DNA of 64,000 bases from assembly GCF_040802235.1 (NCBI RefSeq), contig NC_133166.1, positions 8,928,001 through 8,992,000 on the forward strand, read 5' to 3'. How positions within the stretch are numbered: the stretch's first letter is position 1; each line of letters opens with the position of its first letter. The notes beneath the pieces are model-generated. The model saw only the letters and a program-made list of their open reading frames with translations. It was not told the origin of the DNA and did no database searches. Positions 1 through 12,465 of this stretch are shown piece by piece. Position numbers and translations under genes: made by a program. Source of the stretch: Manis javanica (Eukaryota > Chordata > Mammalia > Pholidota > Manidae).

Positions 1-109
1 AAATCCAACCTATAAACTCAGAATCCCATCACCCAGAGAGAACCGCTGTTGACATTTTGTGTTTAATTCCTCCCATGCATTTTAATGCATCTGTATATAT
101 ATCCAATCT

Positions 110-245
110 GAAAATCATTGTTAAAAATACAGATTCCTGAAGCACAGGCCAGACCTATTGAATTAGAATCTCAGGATGTGATCTGCTGTTCTAACAAACT
201 CCTTAGCAATACTTCACTGAGATTTGAAAATCACTATACTGAACA
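110..245 (+). repeat. MER5A-like hAT DNA-transposon fragment
   Basis: The stretch resembles the interior of the MER5A/Charlie non-autonomous element: a phrase like TTAAAAATACAGATT, then a GAATTAGAATCTCAGG-type block, then CTAACAAACTCC, ending near TGAAAATCACT. Terminal inverted repeats are not clear and the copy is strongly diverged. No coding content. Family assignment is by eye. Confidence 0.5.
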
Positions 246-1784
246 AATGTTGACTATTTCTGTCATATTTATAGTTCAGAAAGCCAAAAAGCCTTCCATG
301 AGATTCTTGAAATAATCTCAGAACCATCAACGGAAGCATCACCCACTTTACTGTAGGAACATCAAAAAGAGCTCCACAGGATTTGGGGGAATACAATACA
401 CTCTTCAGTGTAATAGCATCTAAAAGAGAAACCCTCATGAATTCTTCGTGACTCAAGTGTCACATGAACAGTGTGTCTGCCTAAGTGATCTTAGCTGATG
501 AGAGGGGTGGAGCTCTGGGGCTTGAAGACTGGCTGAAATCAGATGCTTGTAAAATGAGGCTGATGGCCAATCAAAGTCAAGTCAAGGACACTTCTATCAG
601 AACCTCATATGAGTAAACCACCGTAACTACTGAAATATTCTGGTAGAATTCTAGGCCAGACATTTTATTGTTGGTGCTTTTGGTGCCTTTGATGCCTGCT
701 GATTCTTGAGCAGTGAGTGACTTTGGGCCTCTGTGTTACCCCCTAGCCCCGTATCTCCATGTCCCTTCTCCCTACTTCTCTTCTATTCCTCAGTTTGTGT
801 TTGCATATGCCTGTGAATTTATAGGCCAAAAAAGTGAAGTTGAAAATGATCAAGGAAGAAGATGCTGACTCTAGTTCCAGAGAAGCGATTCAGGTTTCTT
901 GTTTGAGAACAGGAGATTAAAGCATACGTCTGACTTCTAGTTTTGTGGATTAAAGGAGCAGGGGGGCCACCCATACTTAGTGGGACTCTGGAGAAAAAGG
1001 CAGAGGCTTGGCATTGTGGCCAAAGACCATGTTGTCAAGAAGCACTGGGGCCAAGTTTAGTTTTGAGGGCCTGGAGTCCCAAAAAAGCTGCCTTTCTGGG
1101 CAGACAACTGGGCAAGGAGACTCCGCTACAGCTTGGAGCAGAAGAGGTCAGGGGACCACCACGCATTCAAGCCATCATATCATGGCAGGGAGCAAGGACA
1201 GCAGAGGCATGCACACAATGATCTTGCTTCTTCCCTGCTCAAGACGGTGATGGCCCCATTTCAGTTCTGCCTAAACCTCATTTCCCTCCTGCCCTGCCAG
1301 AGGGACCCAAGGACTTCAGGCATTCGTCTCTGGCACCTGATACACACATCAGCAAGTAAGGGTGACAGTGCTTATGAAAACAGGAATCCAAAACTCTTTG
1401 GAAGTAAAGCCCTCTGACCTTTCCACATTGGGGATCCCCTCATGAATATGGTTTGGAGATTAATGGCTAAATGTGAAAATCCTCCAGAAAATGCTTACAT
1501 GTGGAAGGCCTCCAAGATTTTTAACCCCTCCTTCTGATCCTCACATTCTTTCTTTAAATGTTAATAAATTCAATCACATATGAACCAGTTCTGCGGGATT
1601 GTAAATGACTCAGATTTGTTCAATGATTTTGCGTATGTCAACCTTAATTTTAGTTTCCAAGGGGCAAACTCATTTCCCTAGTATTTAGTTTGAGGAGGGC
1701 TAACAAACTACAGCCTCCACTTGCTAATACCCCATTGCATACCCAGGCTGTATTTCATGTGTTCCCCCATCTTTGAGATCAATG
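246..1784. other. Intergenic DNA, nothing recognised
   Basis: Only short chance open frames (under 100 codons) occur, with overlapping frames near 940-1420 that share no recognisable protein motif. No RNA gene, promoter or clear repeat was recognised. Confidence 0.4.
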
Positions 1785-1935
1785 CTATTCTTATTGTTTT
1801 ACTCTTGAGAAAGTAGAGGTTCAGGTAGACCAGCTTACCTGCCCAAGGATGGAACAGAGTTGAAGCCTGGGTTTGTCTAAATTTATAACTTCTACTCTTG
1901 ATGCTTTGTCCTGCTGCTCAAAGATGGTAGCAATC
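1785..1935 (-). repeat. MIR-like SINE fragment
   Basis: Contains the reversed MIR core pattern: a GAGAAAGTAGAGGTTCAGGTAG-like block corresponding to the reversed CTCAGTTTCCTC region, then CCTGCCCAAGG and GAAGCCTGGG. Highly diverged and partial. Confidence 0.45.
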
Positions 1936-3004
1936 TTCTATATATGAGTTGATAGGAAGAAAATCTTTCAGGGCTAGAACAGAGTTTGACACCTCCTAAG
2001 GGTCCATCTAGCCCTAAGAGTGTATGATTCTTTACCTGATTTTGTTAAACCTCAGAATTGAGACCTTTTTCTAAATAATTCTGACAAAAATTATTGCTCT
2101 TGGTTATTCAAAAAACTGTGTGTGAGTTATCTTTCTGATTGCCTCAGTTTTTCAGTTCACTGACCTTAGTATCATGATATTCATCCACATACTCACCATG
2201 TCTCCTTACTAATGCACATTGCATCTGATATTGATGCTTCACAAGCATTGAGAGTAACTGTCTAAAGATTGTAAAAGATCTAATTAGCTGTAGTGACCCT
2301 GCCCAGAAGCAACCACAAGCAATGCTTTAATTAACTGAGTGTGGCTATAAATGGGAAACACATGGGTGATTTTTATTACACAAGAAGAAAGGCAAGCTCC
2401 GTAAGCCGCTGGGAAACTTCCTGAAATGTGTTCAGTGCTTCTACATCTTCCGATTATCCTCCTGCTTCCCCTCTTTTTCTCCTCCACTTTTTCTAATTTA
2501 AAAATGTCTGTTTTTCCAATTATGAAATTAAATAGATGATCATCAAGGAAAGTTTTTAAGAATACATGAAAATGGAAAGATAAACATATACCCATTCTTT
2601 ACTATTTAGAAACGAGTACAGTTTAACCTTGCACCTTTCTTTTTTTGGGGGGAGAGGGAATGCAACCATATGTAACATAAACTTTTTATTTTTTAAAAAA
2701 ATGTCCGTGAGGATGCCCTTTGAGGATTCCATCTATTTCCCAGTCTCCTTTTCCCAGAAGAGGTGAGTTAGGCCAAGAGAAGAGAGTAGATGAAGAAAGA
2801 CAAGCATACATGCAAAGGCTGCAAGGAGTGTGAACACAGGGCGCCAGGGAAAAAGCAAGGGCAGCAGGGGTGCAGCCAGAGACGCTGGGAAAGCACTGTC
2901 AGCACGCGAGCAGCGTTCCGATGAATACGAGCCCTGGATGCCAAGCTGGGGAAGGTGGACTCCGCCAGTGAGGCCACGAGGAGGGGCTTAAGTGGGGTAA
3001 CATG
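1936..3004. other. Intergenic DNA, nothing recognised
   Basis: AT-rich single-copy-looking DNA. Small open frames at 2284-2595 and 2768-2977 on the minus strand have no recognisable motif and are probably chance. Confidence 0.4.
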
Positions 3005-3075
3005 ATCCCAGCTCTAGAACAGTACCTGGTGTGTAGCAGGAGCTCACTATATATTTATCAGATAAATAAACAGGA
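3005..3075 (+). repeat. 3' tail of a MIR/L2-type element
   Basis: AGAACAGTACCTGGTGTGTAG followed by a GAGCTCACTATATATTTATC-like block matches the shared MIR/L2 3' tail pattern (AGTGCCTGGCACATAG, then a CTCAATAAATATTT-type segment). The rest of the element is not recognisable. Confidence 0.5.
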
Positions 3076-4089
3076 GACTGATTGGCAGCCATGTTGAAGT
3101 TGGGAGGCAAAAAAGTGAGTAGAGACAGGAAAGCCAGTTAGGAAACTCTGATTTCCTAGATTGCTAAGGGTCTGAACTAAAGCTCTGAAAATGGAGATAG
3201 CAAAGATTGAATGGATTACAGGGAGATTGAATAAGGTTCCTGGCTCTCACCAAATACCCCCCACTGGCAGATGTGTAGGGTACCTGTGCTTGGTGTCCTG
3301 TGCAACTCTGCATAAGCCTCTTATTATCCCACTTCTCAGAGTGAATTTAAAACTAGAGAATTAGTGATTAAATTATCATGGTGGCATGAGGTAAATTTCT
3401 ATCCTCTAGGCATCAACCCTTAAATTCTTACAGATCTGAGGAATCTGCCAGGCCCTTGCTATACAGCCAAATTTGGAAATTGTAAGCAAGCAAAAATTTC
3501 CTCTTTGTGTGATACAGATTTTAAAACTGATTTTAAGCACTTCAAGCCACAAGGTTGTGTCATTCCCTGTGTTTATTTAAATCCAGTTAATGAAAGAATT
3601 GTTAGTAAGGCCTAAGGGCACAAACATTTGCAAAAAGAAACTAGCAATGCAAGATTTCTCTGAACAGCTTCGGTGATACATACCTTTTGTGTGTGTGTGG
3701 TTCTATATTATTATGTGTTTTAGACAAAATATATATGCTTGCGTGTATCAGAATAAATTTAACCAGTACATCAAACTTGTGGTTTCATGATTGATATGGC
3801 TACATAAAACCAACTTAATCAATTAAGATAATAATAGTACAGATAATTCTCAGCTATGGCACAGAGTATGGACGTAATACGTGAGTGATAGGGACAACCA
3901 GTTCTCCAATGCAAGGAGGGGGACTGATCTCCCTTGTATTTCTTAGTAAATTCAGCTAATTTTCCAAAGAGTCAAAGTTAATTTGTTATTGTTTTTGTTA
4001 TTCTTTTACCTCAGGCAATTGGAAAGAATTTTCACCTCTAGGAATTGGGGGTGGGCAACCCTTCGGTGTGTGTCACCTATTCAGTGTTC
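3076..4089. other. Intergenic DNA, nothing recognised
   Basis: No gene, RNA or confident repeat was seen. A short TG run lies near 3690. Confidence 0.35.
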
Positions 4090-4345
4090 CATTCTACTAA
4101 TTACCTACTATGTATGCACAAGGAGTTCATATAATATTTCACTAGATAATTATATTTCACTTTCACATTGAACTTCTAAGAAAGGAATTGGTATTTCCAT
4201 TTTGGAGATGAGGAAATTGAAGAGCAAAAATATTAAGATACACTTCCCAATCTCATATAACTAGTAAAGAATGAAGCTGAGGTTTCTACACAAATCTTCT
4301 GAATGAAAGGTGCATGTTCTTTCCACAACACACCCTGCTTCCTCA
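4090..4345 (-). repeat. MIR SINE (reverse)
   Basis: Starts with the reversed tail (ACCTACTATGTATGC), continues through a GAGATGAGGAAATTGAAGAG block, which is the reversed CTCAGTTTCCTCATCT core, and ends in the reversed GGAAAGAACATGC head region near 4320. The order of blocks is that of an inverted MIR. Confidence 0.6.
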
Positions 4346-5486
4346 CCACTAACGCTGTGGAATTTCCAGGATCTGGAAGTGGACACGCTATAGCTGAAGT
4401 GGGGGAAAAAAAACTGGCCTGAGGAAAAACCTAGCACTAGATCCATTAGAAGAAAAATAACTTTTAATAACAGTCTTTTAAATCTGCATCATACTTCATT
4501 GTTTACAAGCCCTGTCAAATACAGTGTTTTTAACAACGTAATGTGACATACACACCAGGGTTACCAGTCCTCTTATAGATGAAGCAGAATATTCTCAGGA
4601 AAATTGCATGCAGAAACTTGCCCAAGCTCACAGGCTAGTTTAAGGCAGAATTCTCTTTAAGCATTTAAGGCAGGATTCTTCTGAGAAGCACAATCCAGGA
4701 GTCCCAGATGACTCTGTGTGGCCCTCCTATGCACCGAACAAGCTCTAGTCAGCTCCTACCTCAGTAGAAAGCTGGACTGCAGGTGCTGCTGGAGCAGCCA
4801 CTCCAGGGAAGTGGGCAGAGTGCTGGCATACAAGCCCCACAGGGCCCCACAGTGGGTTTTTGGTTGGTGGAACTTCAAACATCTTACCTGTTGTTGATGT
4901 AAACCCTCCCATTTTATTGATCTACTCATCCACTCATCATATCAGTACAGCTATTGAAGAGCTATTTTGTGGAGATACTATGCTGGGATATGAAGCTATA
5001 AAGTCAAACAAGACTGGGCCTTTGCTTTTGAGGATCTCAGAGTCCAAGGAAGAGATATAGATACAAACAATTATATTACCGAAAAGAGAATCTAAGAGAG
5101 CAGTAGAAAGAGATTACCAAGACCTAGGCATGGAACAAACAATGGGGAAGGAAAGTATAATTTAGGGAAAGCTCCTCTGAAGAGGAATCACCTGAAGAAT
5201 GAGCAGTTTGGGGTGAGGAAATAGAAAGGGCTCTTAAGAGGTTGAGGCACAGTGTTCCTGAACATTCTGGTAATGTTTGGAAAAAATGCATATTTCTAAA
5301 GTATTGGAGTAGAAAATGTGAGGAAAGAAGCATAAAAATCAGGGGATAGGGAAGAGGTAGTCTAGGGCCAGAACAAATCTCGCAAAGAAGGAATCTAGAT
5401 GAAAAGCCAGTTCTAGAGGTACAAAGTCCAGTTTGAATGTGCACCATTAAATAGAGAGCAATGGAAAGAAAATAAATACGACAATA

Positions 5487-5488
<2 letters not shown>
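4346..5488. other. Intergenic DNA with one old tip-like repeat
   Basis: At about 4925-5300 the pattern 'ACTATGCTGGGATATGAAG... GAGGATCTCAGAGTCC' resembles a widespread ancient mammalian repeat (GTGCCAGGCACTGTTCTAGG-type, followed by a stock phrase about a stem of GAACTTACA). I cannot name the family. The open frames here are chance or repeat-derived. Confidence 0.3.

Positions 5489-5529
<41 letters not shown>
5489..5529. repeat. (TG)n microsatellite
   Basis: About 20 uninterrupted TG units. Such runs are polymorphic in mammals and can adopt left-handed DNA. Confidence 0.97.
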
Positions 5530-5532
<3 letters not shown>

Positions 5533-6539
5533 CAGAGCTCTAGATACTGAGAATGGAGGTAGAGGATAAAAAGGGCCTCAAGCCTAGCAGGAATTTGAAA
5601 GATAAGTTGCTGGCTCTTTCAAGATTCTTAGGTCCTTTTAATATTAGCTGCTCTCCATTTTCCTTAAAGCTCTTCTTTTAAAGAAAGTTTTCAAGTAACG
5701 TAACTACGTATGAAAAATAGAATGACAGAAAGAGGTATACATAAATACACATATAATCAATGATCCTGTTCTTCTGGGTCCTACTCACTCTTCTGGTAAC
5801 AAGTTCCCCTGGCATTTTTCCTGTCTTGTTTTTAATAACAGCTGCTAGAAAATTGAAGGTGAGAGAAAAGAGTACTCCATAATCTACTACCATGAAAACA
5901 ATTTATCACTTGTTTCTTAAAAAAAAAGGAAAAAGGGAAAAGGAGACAGGGTACAGAGGACCTTGAAGACATCAGTGGCGTCAAGTATTCGTCCTTCACT
6001 TGTCCCCTCTCTGGCTCAGCGCAGGTCGTCTTATGGGTCTGGGATGACCTCATGGAATGGATGTGAGTCGTGATGGGTGTGATATCAGTCCTGCTATTCA
6101 GTCAGTGGTTTCACTGTAAGGTTCTTCCTTCGTGGTGTTCTTAAAGGAGAAGCTCGGGATCAGATTTCAGAGCATCCTTGAAATTAAGGCGCATGTGCAT
6201 TGCAAGTAGTATTGCCTCTTCTGGGCTCCCCTTCCTCCTTATCACAGGTAGGGGGCGCTCCTCTTCTCCAGTTTAGGTCCCCAGATAGGGACATCAGAAT
6301 CTGTCTGTATTACTTCTAAAACCTGCTTATCCAAACCAAGGACATAATGATTATTATCTCAAATACATGATCTTGCTGGGTGAGACAAAGCTTGGTAACA
6401 CTAGCAACTAAAATATTCTCATATTCAGATGACCAGAGTGAGCTTATTGGGATTGCTTTTTTTAGTCTAGTGTATTGCGTGCATAAAAAATTTGGCATTT
6501 GTTTTCTTCATCTCCCGAAGGGAAGTAGCCACAAAAAAC
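5530..6539. other. Intergenic DNA, nothing recognised
   Basis: Contains an A-rich run near 5920-5940 but no gene or clear element boundary. Minus-strand frames at 5678-5893 and 5832-6053 have no recognisable motif. Confidence 0.35.
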
Positions 6540-6800
6540 AATAAGAAAATTTCAAAAACAATCGATACAGATTTATATCATACTTTAAAGAAGTTATTAT
6601 ACAATTTTCATATTTTTACCTATTTTATATAATGCAACTTTTCAGAAAGCTGTATACTGTTTCATAATTTATTTATTGTTCTCCACTATCTGACCTTTGT
6701 CTTCCAATTTTTCACTATTATAAATAGACTTTTGTATCCAAGTAGCTTTTTCCATTATTTATTTTCTTAGCTTTGAATCTAAGGAAACAAGTAATGAACC
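6540..6800 (-). repeat. Old L1 (L1M-like) 3'-region fragment, reversed
   Basis: The plus strand reads like the reverse complement of an old L1 or related LINE 3' part: a TTCACTATTATAAATAGACTT segment matches the conserved 'interior of nucleotide ...GGCTATTGTGAATAATGC' type of reversed ORF2 end. Highly diverged. Confidence 0.35.
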
Positions 6801-6804
6801 TAAG

Positions 6805-7022
6805 TATGTAATGATTAGGAGTACAGGTTTGGGAATGAAATAGATACAAAATTCCAACTCTGACATTTATCTGTGACAAAATTTACTTTTGTTGCTGTTC
6901 TTGACATTTTGTTCTCAAGCAGTGTGATAATATTACCTAACTCACAGATTTGGTTGTAATATATAAGGGAAGTAATGCTTAGATATGGCAATTAAACAGA
7001 GCCTAGAATAAGTAAATGCTCT
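6805..7022 (+). repeat. MIR SINE fragment
   Basis: Blocks in MIR order: ATTAGGAGTACAGGTTTGGG (head), CCAACTCTGACATTTATCTG (core), then ATTACCTAACTCACAG and GAGCCTAGAATAAGTAAATG (tail). Core partly replaced or diverged around 6890-6930. Confidence 0.55.
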
Positions 7023-9489
7023 GTTATTGTCTACATTTTAATTTTACTAGATTACAAAAGGCTTTCTCAATGTTTCTTTTTTTAACAATATGGAGTGACA
7101 CTAACAGTGTGAAAGCACCAACCTGCTTTGGATGTTATCTTTTCTGTAAATATTACAGGAAGCTTTGTTTTCTAACTGATTTACTTTTTACTCACAATTT
7201 GTAATTTAAAAAACTAAGATACCAGAAACCTATTTAATCCTTAATATGGGACACTTATATTTAAAGTAGCTCCTACACAGTGTATGTAAATATATTAATG
7301 ACACCAAAGCTCTCTATCAGAACAGATCTCTTCAGCTATAGACATAAAGAGATATTCTCAATTTACTTTTCCTTTATATGTTAATATATCTGGGAGGAAT
7401 GAAGCAGCACAGAAATAGTGACCATTTTTTGAACACTGCTGTGTATATGCCATTTAGTGCTAGACATTTCACACATGTTATTCTGGCACCATGACCGTCC
7501 CTGCCTGCTGCATCACTTCCACTTCTCAGGTCACTGTATGTAATTGAGTCTTGGCCATATTCCCTTCTAGGACAGAGGCTTGGCAGAACGAGGACACTGT
7601 GGGAAAAGGGGAGGAAAACACTGATAGAACTGAAGGGGAGGAAAAGCTACTGATGATAACCTGTCACAGTCAGTTTGGTCCTGCAATCGTCGGATCCCAA
7701 GCCCCCATAACTCCCTTCTCCAGCTGGACTGTGCCCATGAGGCAAAGCAGACTGCACCGTTCTACCTCGTGGAAACAGTGGGCAGGAACTTGCATCCGAG
7801 GTCACCTAGATTGTCAGTGAAAAATCTACCAAGAGCTCTTTCCACTCAGTCTGCTCAAAACCATTCCTATCGCTGATATAGCCCAGTGATGTGAGACCCT
7901 TTTGATTGTTCAGTAACAAGTCCAGAGACCTTTCATTCTAATGCAGATGGTTGCAAACACTGGCCCTGAAGCCCCCTCCCTCTGGTTGAGAGCCTGTAAC
8001 TCCAGAACACAGGCTAATTAATAGTATGCCAATACTGCTTTGTCTTGCCATAGAAGAGATTGATCAGGCACCTCCCCTGTTTTTATTTAAGCTGTACACC
8101 TTTTCTATTCATAACCCTAGGTGCAAAACAATTACTGCAGTAAATGCAAAGACCCAGGGCGGTACAGCATCTGGGGGCTGATTTTGGGTTGCCTGCTATT
8201 CAGTGTGTGATCTAGGCTAGTCCTTCGCTGCACTGGACCTCCCTCCTCTGTGAAAACCAAGGTGTTGGTGTGTTGCCCTCGGTGGTCCTTTCCAGTATCA
8301 GCATCCAATGGGTTAAAGTGATTAATACTGGGCTGGAGGCAACCACAGATTTTATGTGGTTCCACCTGGTGGCTTGGCCCATATTGCAGTTCTAAGTTCC
8401 ACTGCATGTTCTCAGGCCTTGGGTGAGGTGCCGTGGATGGTTTTTGGTTTGTCCATCACATAATACATTCAACATTAATAGAATTTGGGAGAATTGGAAA
8501 GGGAGGTGAGGAGAGGGGATCGGAACAAATATTTATTTTGAGTCTTACCTTTATAAGAGCCTCACATTAAATCAAATTTACACTTTGATATTTTCTGTAA
8601 TTGAGATAATATAGACAGTGATTGAGTCTGTGAATGTGTGTGTTTCAGCATCAATTAGTTAATGTAAACCTTTAAATATGCTTCAGTTTTTGTAGGCATG
8701 TGTCAGCTACCTGTCTTCATTTAAAATGATTAGTGTTGGAGCCTCAAATGTTGGATGGTTTAGACCATTCTTTCTTTTCAGAAATTCCACATGTAGAGAG
8801 AACACTTAGTATATGCCAAGCAAAGATCCGCTGGGGTAGATTTTTTAGGGAATAGTTCTTAGGGAATGTAAGAAGAGCATGTAAAAATAATTAGTCCTGT
8901 AAAACAGCGGTCATGTTTTCACTGTGCACCTCCTTTGTGCCTATGTTAAACACTGAGGATAGAAAGATGTAGGATACATGGTTCCTGTTAGCCTCAAGAG
9001 ACTGAAAATTCAGTAGGAGAGCAGATGTTTATAAACATATTCACAATACTAAGTGTAAATATATCAGTTAGAGGTTTTTTTACAAAAAATAATCGCAGTG
9101 TTAATACACAAAGAGATTTTGTTGGAAGAGTTAAGGAATCTTTCGTGGGATTGGAGACCCAGAATAAAAGAAGAGAGAAGAAGGAATCCTTCACAGAATA
9201 GAAGCTGGTACTTAAAGCATAATTCAGAGCTTTTGAATAGGATGGGAGGAGCTCTTCAGAGAAACTGAACAGCATATAAAGGCACATGTTAAGTGGAAAA
9301 TGATTCAAACAGTCCTGATGTGAAATGTGTAAGTGTTTAGAGACTAAGGAAAGTGCATTTGTCTTTTTTCTTATTCCTTTTCCTCATTTTCTTGGACAAA
9401 AGCTCTGCTCCAATATGCCCCCCCCCCACCACCAAACTGACACAACCCATCATAGTCATGATTACAATGTGTGTTTGAAGTAAATGTGA
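7023..9489. other. Intergenic DNA, mostly unrecognised
   Basis: No gene motif in the open frames at 7551-7820, 8132-8407 or 8994-9308. The stretch from about 8910 to 9040 (CACCTCCTTTGTGCCTATG, then a CCTCAAGAGACTGAAAATTC phrase) resembles the same unnamed ancient repeat type as near 4.9 kb. A short C-run lies at about 9417-9427. Confidence 0.35.
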
Positions 9490-9680
9490 CGTGGTTGTAA
9501 AGAATATGGGCTTTTGAGGCTGCAGACCTTGCACTGAGTCCTGGCTCTGAGTGTTACCAGCTAAGCAAACTTGGGGAGCTTCTTAGCTCTTTGAGATCCA
9601 TTTATTCATTTGTGAGCATGATAAAGTAATAAAGCCTACCACATAGATTTGTTACAAAGAAAAAAATGTGAGCACAAACG
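9490..9680 (+). repeat. MIR SINE fragment
   Basis: GTAAAGAATATGGGCTTTTG (head), GAGTCCTGGCTCTGAGTGTTA (core), GCTAAGCAAACTTGGGGAGC (GGGCAAG-like) and CTACCACATAGATTTGTTAC (tail) occur in MIR order. Confidence 0.6.
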
Positions 9681-9689
9681 ATATCAGGA

Positions 9690-10860
9690 ATGAAAGTGAG
9701 GGCATTTTTATTAGATTCTAGATAAATTAAAATGACAGCAATAATGAAAAACATTTGTCATCAAATTGTAAAATTTAGATAAAATGAGCAACTTGGTTCA
9801 ACATGCAATTTATTAAAAATACATACATGCAAGATGTATTATAAAAATTGAGTAGTCCTATAATTAGTAAAGACGTGTCTGAAAATAAAAACCTTCCTGC
9901 AAAGGAAACTCCAGGCACAAATAAGTTTAGTGGTAAATTGTTCCAAACATTTAAGGGAAAAATAACACAGATCTCATCTAAACTCTGTCAGAGAACAGAT
10001 AAAATTGGAAACACTTCCAATTTTACTAGGCCAGTATAATCTTAATGACAAAAGCTGCTAAGGACATTATAAGAAAAAAATTACATATCTCTTATTACAT
10101 ATAAGGTTCATATCTCTTATAAACATAGATGCAAAATCCCAAAATTTATTAGCTGATAATTGAATTAAATGAGATCAAGGGGGGTTTATTTAAAATTGTT
10201 TCAATATTCAAAAATCAATGTATTCTACTATAGAAAGAAAACAAAGGAGAAAATCATGACTACCTCAGTAGTTGCAGAAAAAGAGATTTGATACTCTTCA
10301 ACATGAATTCACGTTATAAACTATAAATGCTTTACATACTAAATAGAAGGAAACTTCTTTAACTTGATTAAGAACATCTACAAAACCCTCACTAACTAAT
10401 GGTAAAATCTTTGATGTTTGCACCACGAGTTCAGGAATGAGATTAAAGTGCCCACCTTCGCCTCTTCTATTTAACATTGTGCTGGAGATCCTAGTTAGGT
10501 AAAAATGGCACGAGTTTTGGAAAGGGGAAACAACTACTATTATTTGTGGATAACATGATTCTAGATTTAAAAAATCCAAAAGAATCTCCAAATAAACTAC
10601 AGGAATTAGCAGGTAAGTTTAGTAAATTCAGGATACAAATATCAATTTTTGCTTTATAGACCAGCAAAAAGTAATCAGAAAAAAACCTTGAAACTAATGA
10701 AAAACTTTAAGCTAATGAATGATATATAAAATCTCCCTCTACAAAGAACACTGTAAAACATTATTGAGAGATTTAAAACATATTCAGATAAAATCCAGAT
10801 CAAAACAAAAACATTCAGATATACCCATAAATTGTTAATACTAATTGTGCACACCCCCAA
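9690..10860 (+). pseudogene. Ancient L1 ORF2 (reverse transcriptase) fossil
   Basis: The plus strand carries scattered L1 ORF2 blocks in the right order: a region upstream of the RT with many stops, then around 10465-10500 a CCTCTTCTATTTAACATTGT block encoding the conserved [16 protein letters not shown] RT segment, then at 10540-10560 the catalytic motif read as FVDNMIL, then the conserved NP-type downstream segment, and a thumb-like region to about 10860. It is heavily broken by frameshifts and stops and far more diverged than the L1 at the right edge, so it is an old (L1M-type) copy. The second catalytic Asp of the FADD-type motif is Asn (codon AAC at 10552-10554). No host function is implied. 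Confidence 0.75.
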
Positions 10861-11039
10861 TGAGGAGACAAACTATTAACTGCTCATGATAGGATAGCTG
10901 TCAAAAAACTCCTATGAAAACGTGTCCTCTGCGTAACTGAGTGTATTGGTGAAACTAAATCCATGTGATGAGAAACATCAGGACAGTTTACTCAAAAAGT
11001 ATGGATAAATTTTCTGTGCCTACTGTTAGACTTCTGAAT

Positions 11040-11330
11040 TTATTGAGTGTTTACTATGTGTCAACTGCTATAGAAGTGGTTTTACATCTGTAGTATCTGT
11101 TACATATTATTGTCTCTTAAGGATAAGGAAATAAGACTCAGAAGAGGATATGCAACTTGTTCAGAGTACTCAGAGAGTTTAGTCAGGAGTCAGTTTTGAG
11201 CTCAAACCTACTTGACTCTAAAACATTAGCTCTTTTCATTGTACCATGATACTACAAACTTGAGGTATGTGATAAACTGTTACCTCAGTGTCTGATACAT
11301 CATTAGTAGTCAATAAATTATATTACTATT
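11040..11330 (-). repeat. MIR SINE (reverse), with a second tail-like piece
   Basis: TTGAGTGTTTACTATGTGTC (reversed tail) is followed by a GATAAGGAAATAAGACTCAG block (reversed CTCAG...TTTCCT core), ACTCAGAGAGTTTAGTCAGG and a reversed head near 11230-11260. Downstream, GTGTCTGATACATCATTAGT then CAATAAAT is a tail-like motif in the forward sense. Confidence 0.55.
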
Positions 11331-12159
11331 ATTTAAATATGACTGAGTTTCATGGGGCAGTCACCTTCTTTTTTTTAAATGAAGTAGAACCTGAATGTCT
11401 TATCCAGTAAACGATGGCTTTTTCTTAATAGCAAATACTATGAAAAACTATTAGGAATGATGCAAAACATGATAGAGAGAGATTTCCCTAAGTTTTCCTT
11501 TCAAAAAGTGACAGTCATGATAGCAAGTTGATATTTCATGAAGGAAGCTTCATCTAGAATCTAGCAAATTCTGTGCAGTGGGCTCTTTTCCTTCTATTAT
11601 ATTCCCTTGGCAACAAACTTGGAAAAGCTGTGACTCTCTTCAAGAAGGAAGTTGTGCTGCAAAATTCTGAGGACTGTTTTATCCATGCAATATATTAGTC
11701 ATCTGATAAAAAGCTTAATTTATAGATAGCAATTCTGAAAATACCAAAAATATACTACTAATAACTTAATTAGTGCTTCTATCTTGATTGGATTAGAATC
11801 ATGTGGTCAATAAATTTCCAATAAAGGGATATTTTCCTGCCTTCTGAGTAGCTGACAGACTGGGTAGATCAAAGATAATTTCCTTTTCAACCTTGTGTGA
11901 ACTTTATTATACCTTTAGAGTTACAACTTTTGAGTAGGTGTATTTCAAACAGTAGGATGATTATGAAAAATTATATCTAGTTATCTGAAAAGTTTTATAT
12001 AAATTGGAGTACTCAGTCTGGCTAAATAAAAAGTTTCAAATCACAAGGAAGAGAAAAGGTATAACTCCTCTGATATTTGTTAATGCAACAAATCAAAATT
12101 ATACATTAGCTTTGTGTGAGTAAGAAAGATAAAATCTTTTTATGATTACTGTTTTTCAG
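11331..12159. other. Intergenic DNA, nothing recognised
   Basis: AT-rich, no long frame, no recognised repeat. Confidence 0.4.
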
Positions 12160-12465
12160 GCAGTGTCCCTGCCTCTTCACTTCTCATTTCTGTCTGTCCC
12201 AATCCTATTTATCTCCCTTGCTTAGCTCTGCATCCTTAGCCCCTTTGAAGATTTTTTTCACGTGGCATGAATATTAAGCCTTGCTTTGTGGTGATTTATA
12301 CACGCAGTTCCTGTATAAATATCTTTCTTCTTGTTGAAACATTTAGACCTTAAAGAAAGTGACTATTTTTAAATGTATATTTTGTAATCCCCAGGGAGCC
12401 TACCACAGCGCACAGTGCCTTCCATCTAGTGGGTGCTCCACAAATGTTTGGTTGTTGAATAAACA
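12160..12465 (+). repeat. L2 LINE 3'-end fragment
   Basis: CCTGCCTCTTCACTTCTC near the left end and the typical L2 tail at the right: AGCGCACAGTGCCTTCC, then AGTGGGTGCTCCACAAATG and TTGTTGAATAAAC. Interior diverged. Confidence 0.55.
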
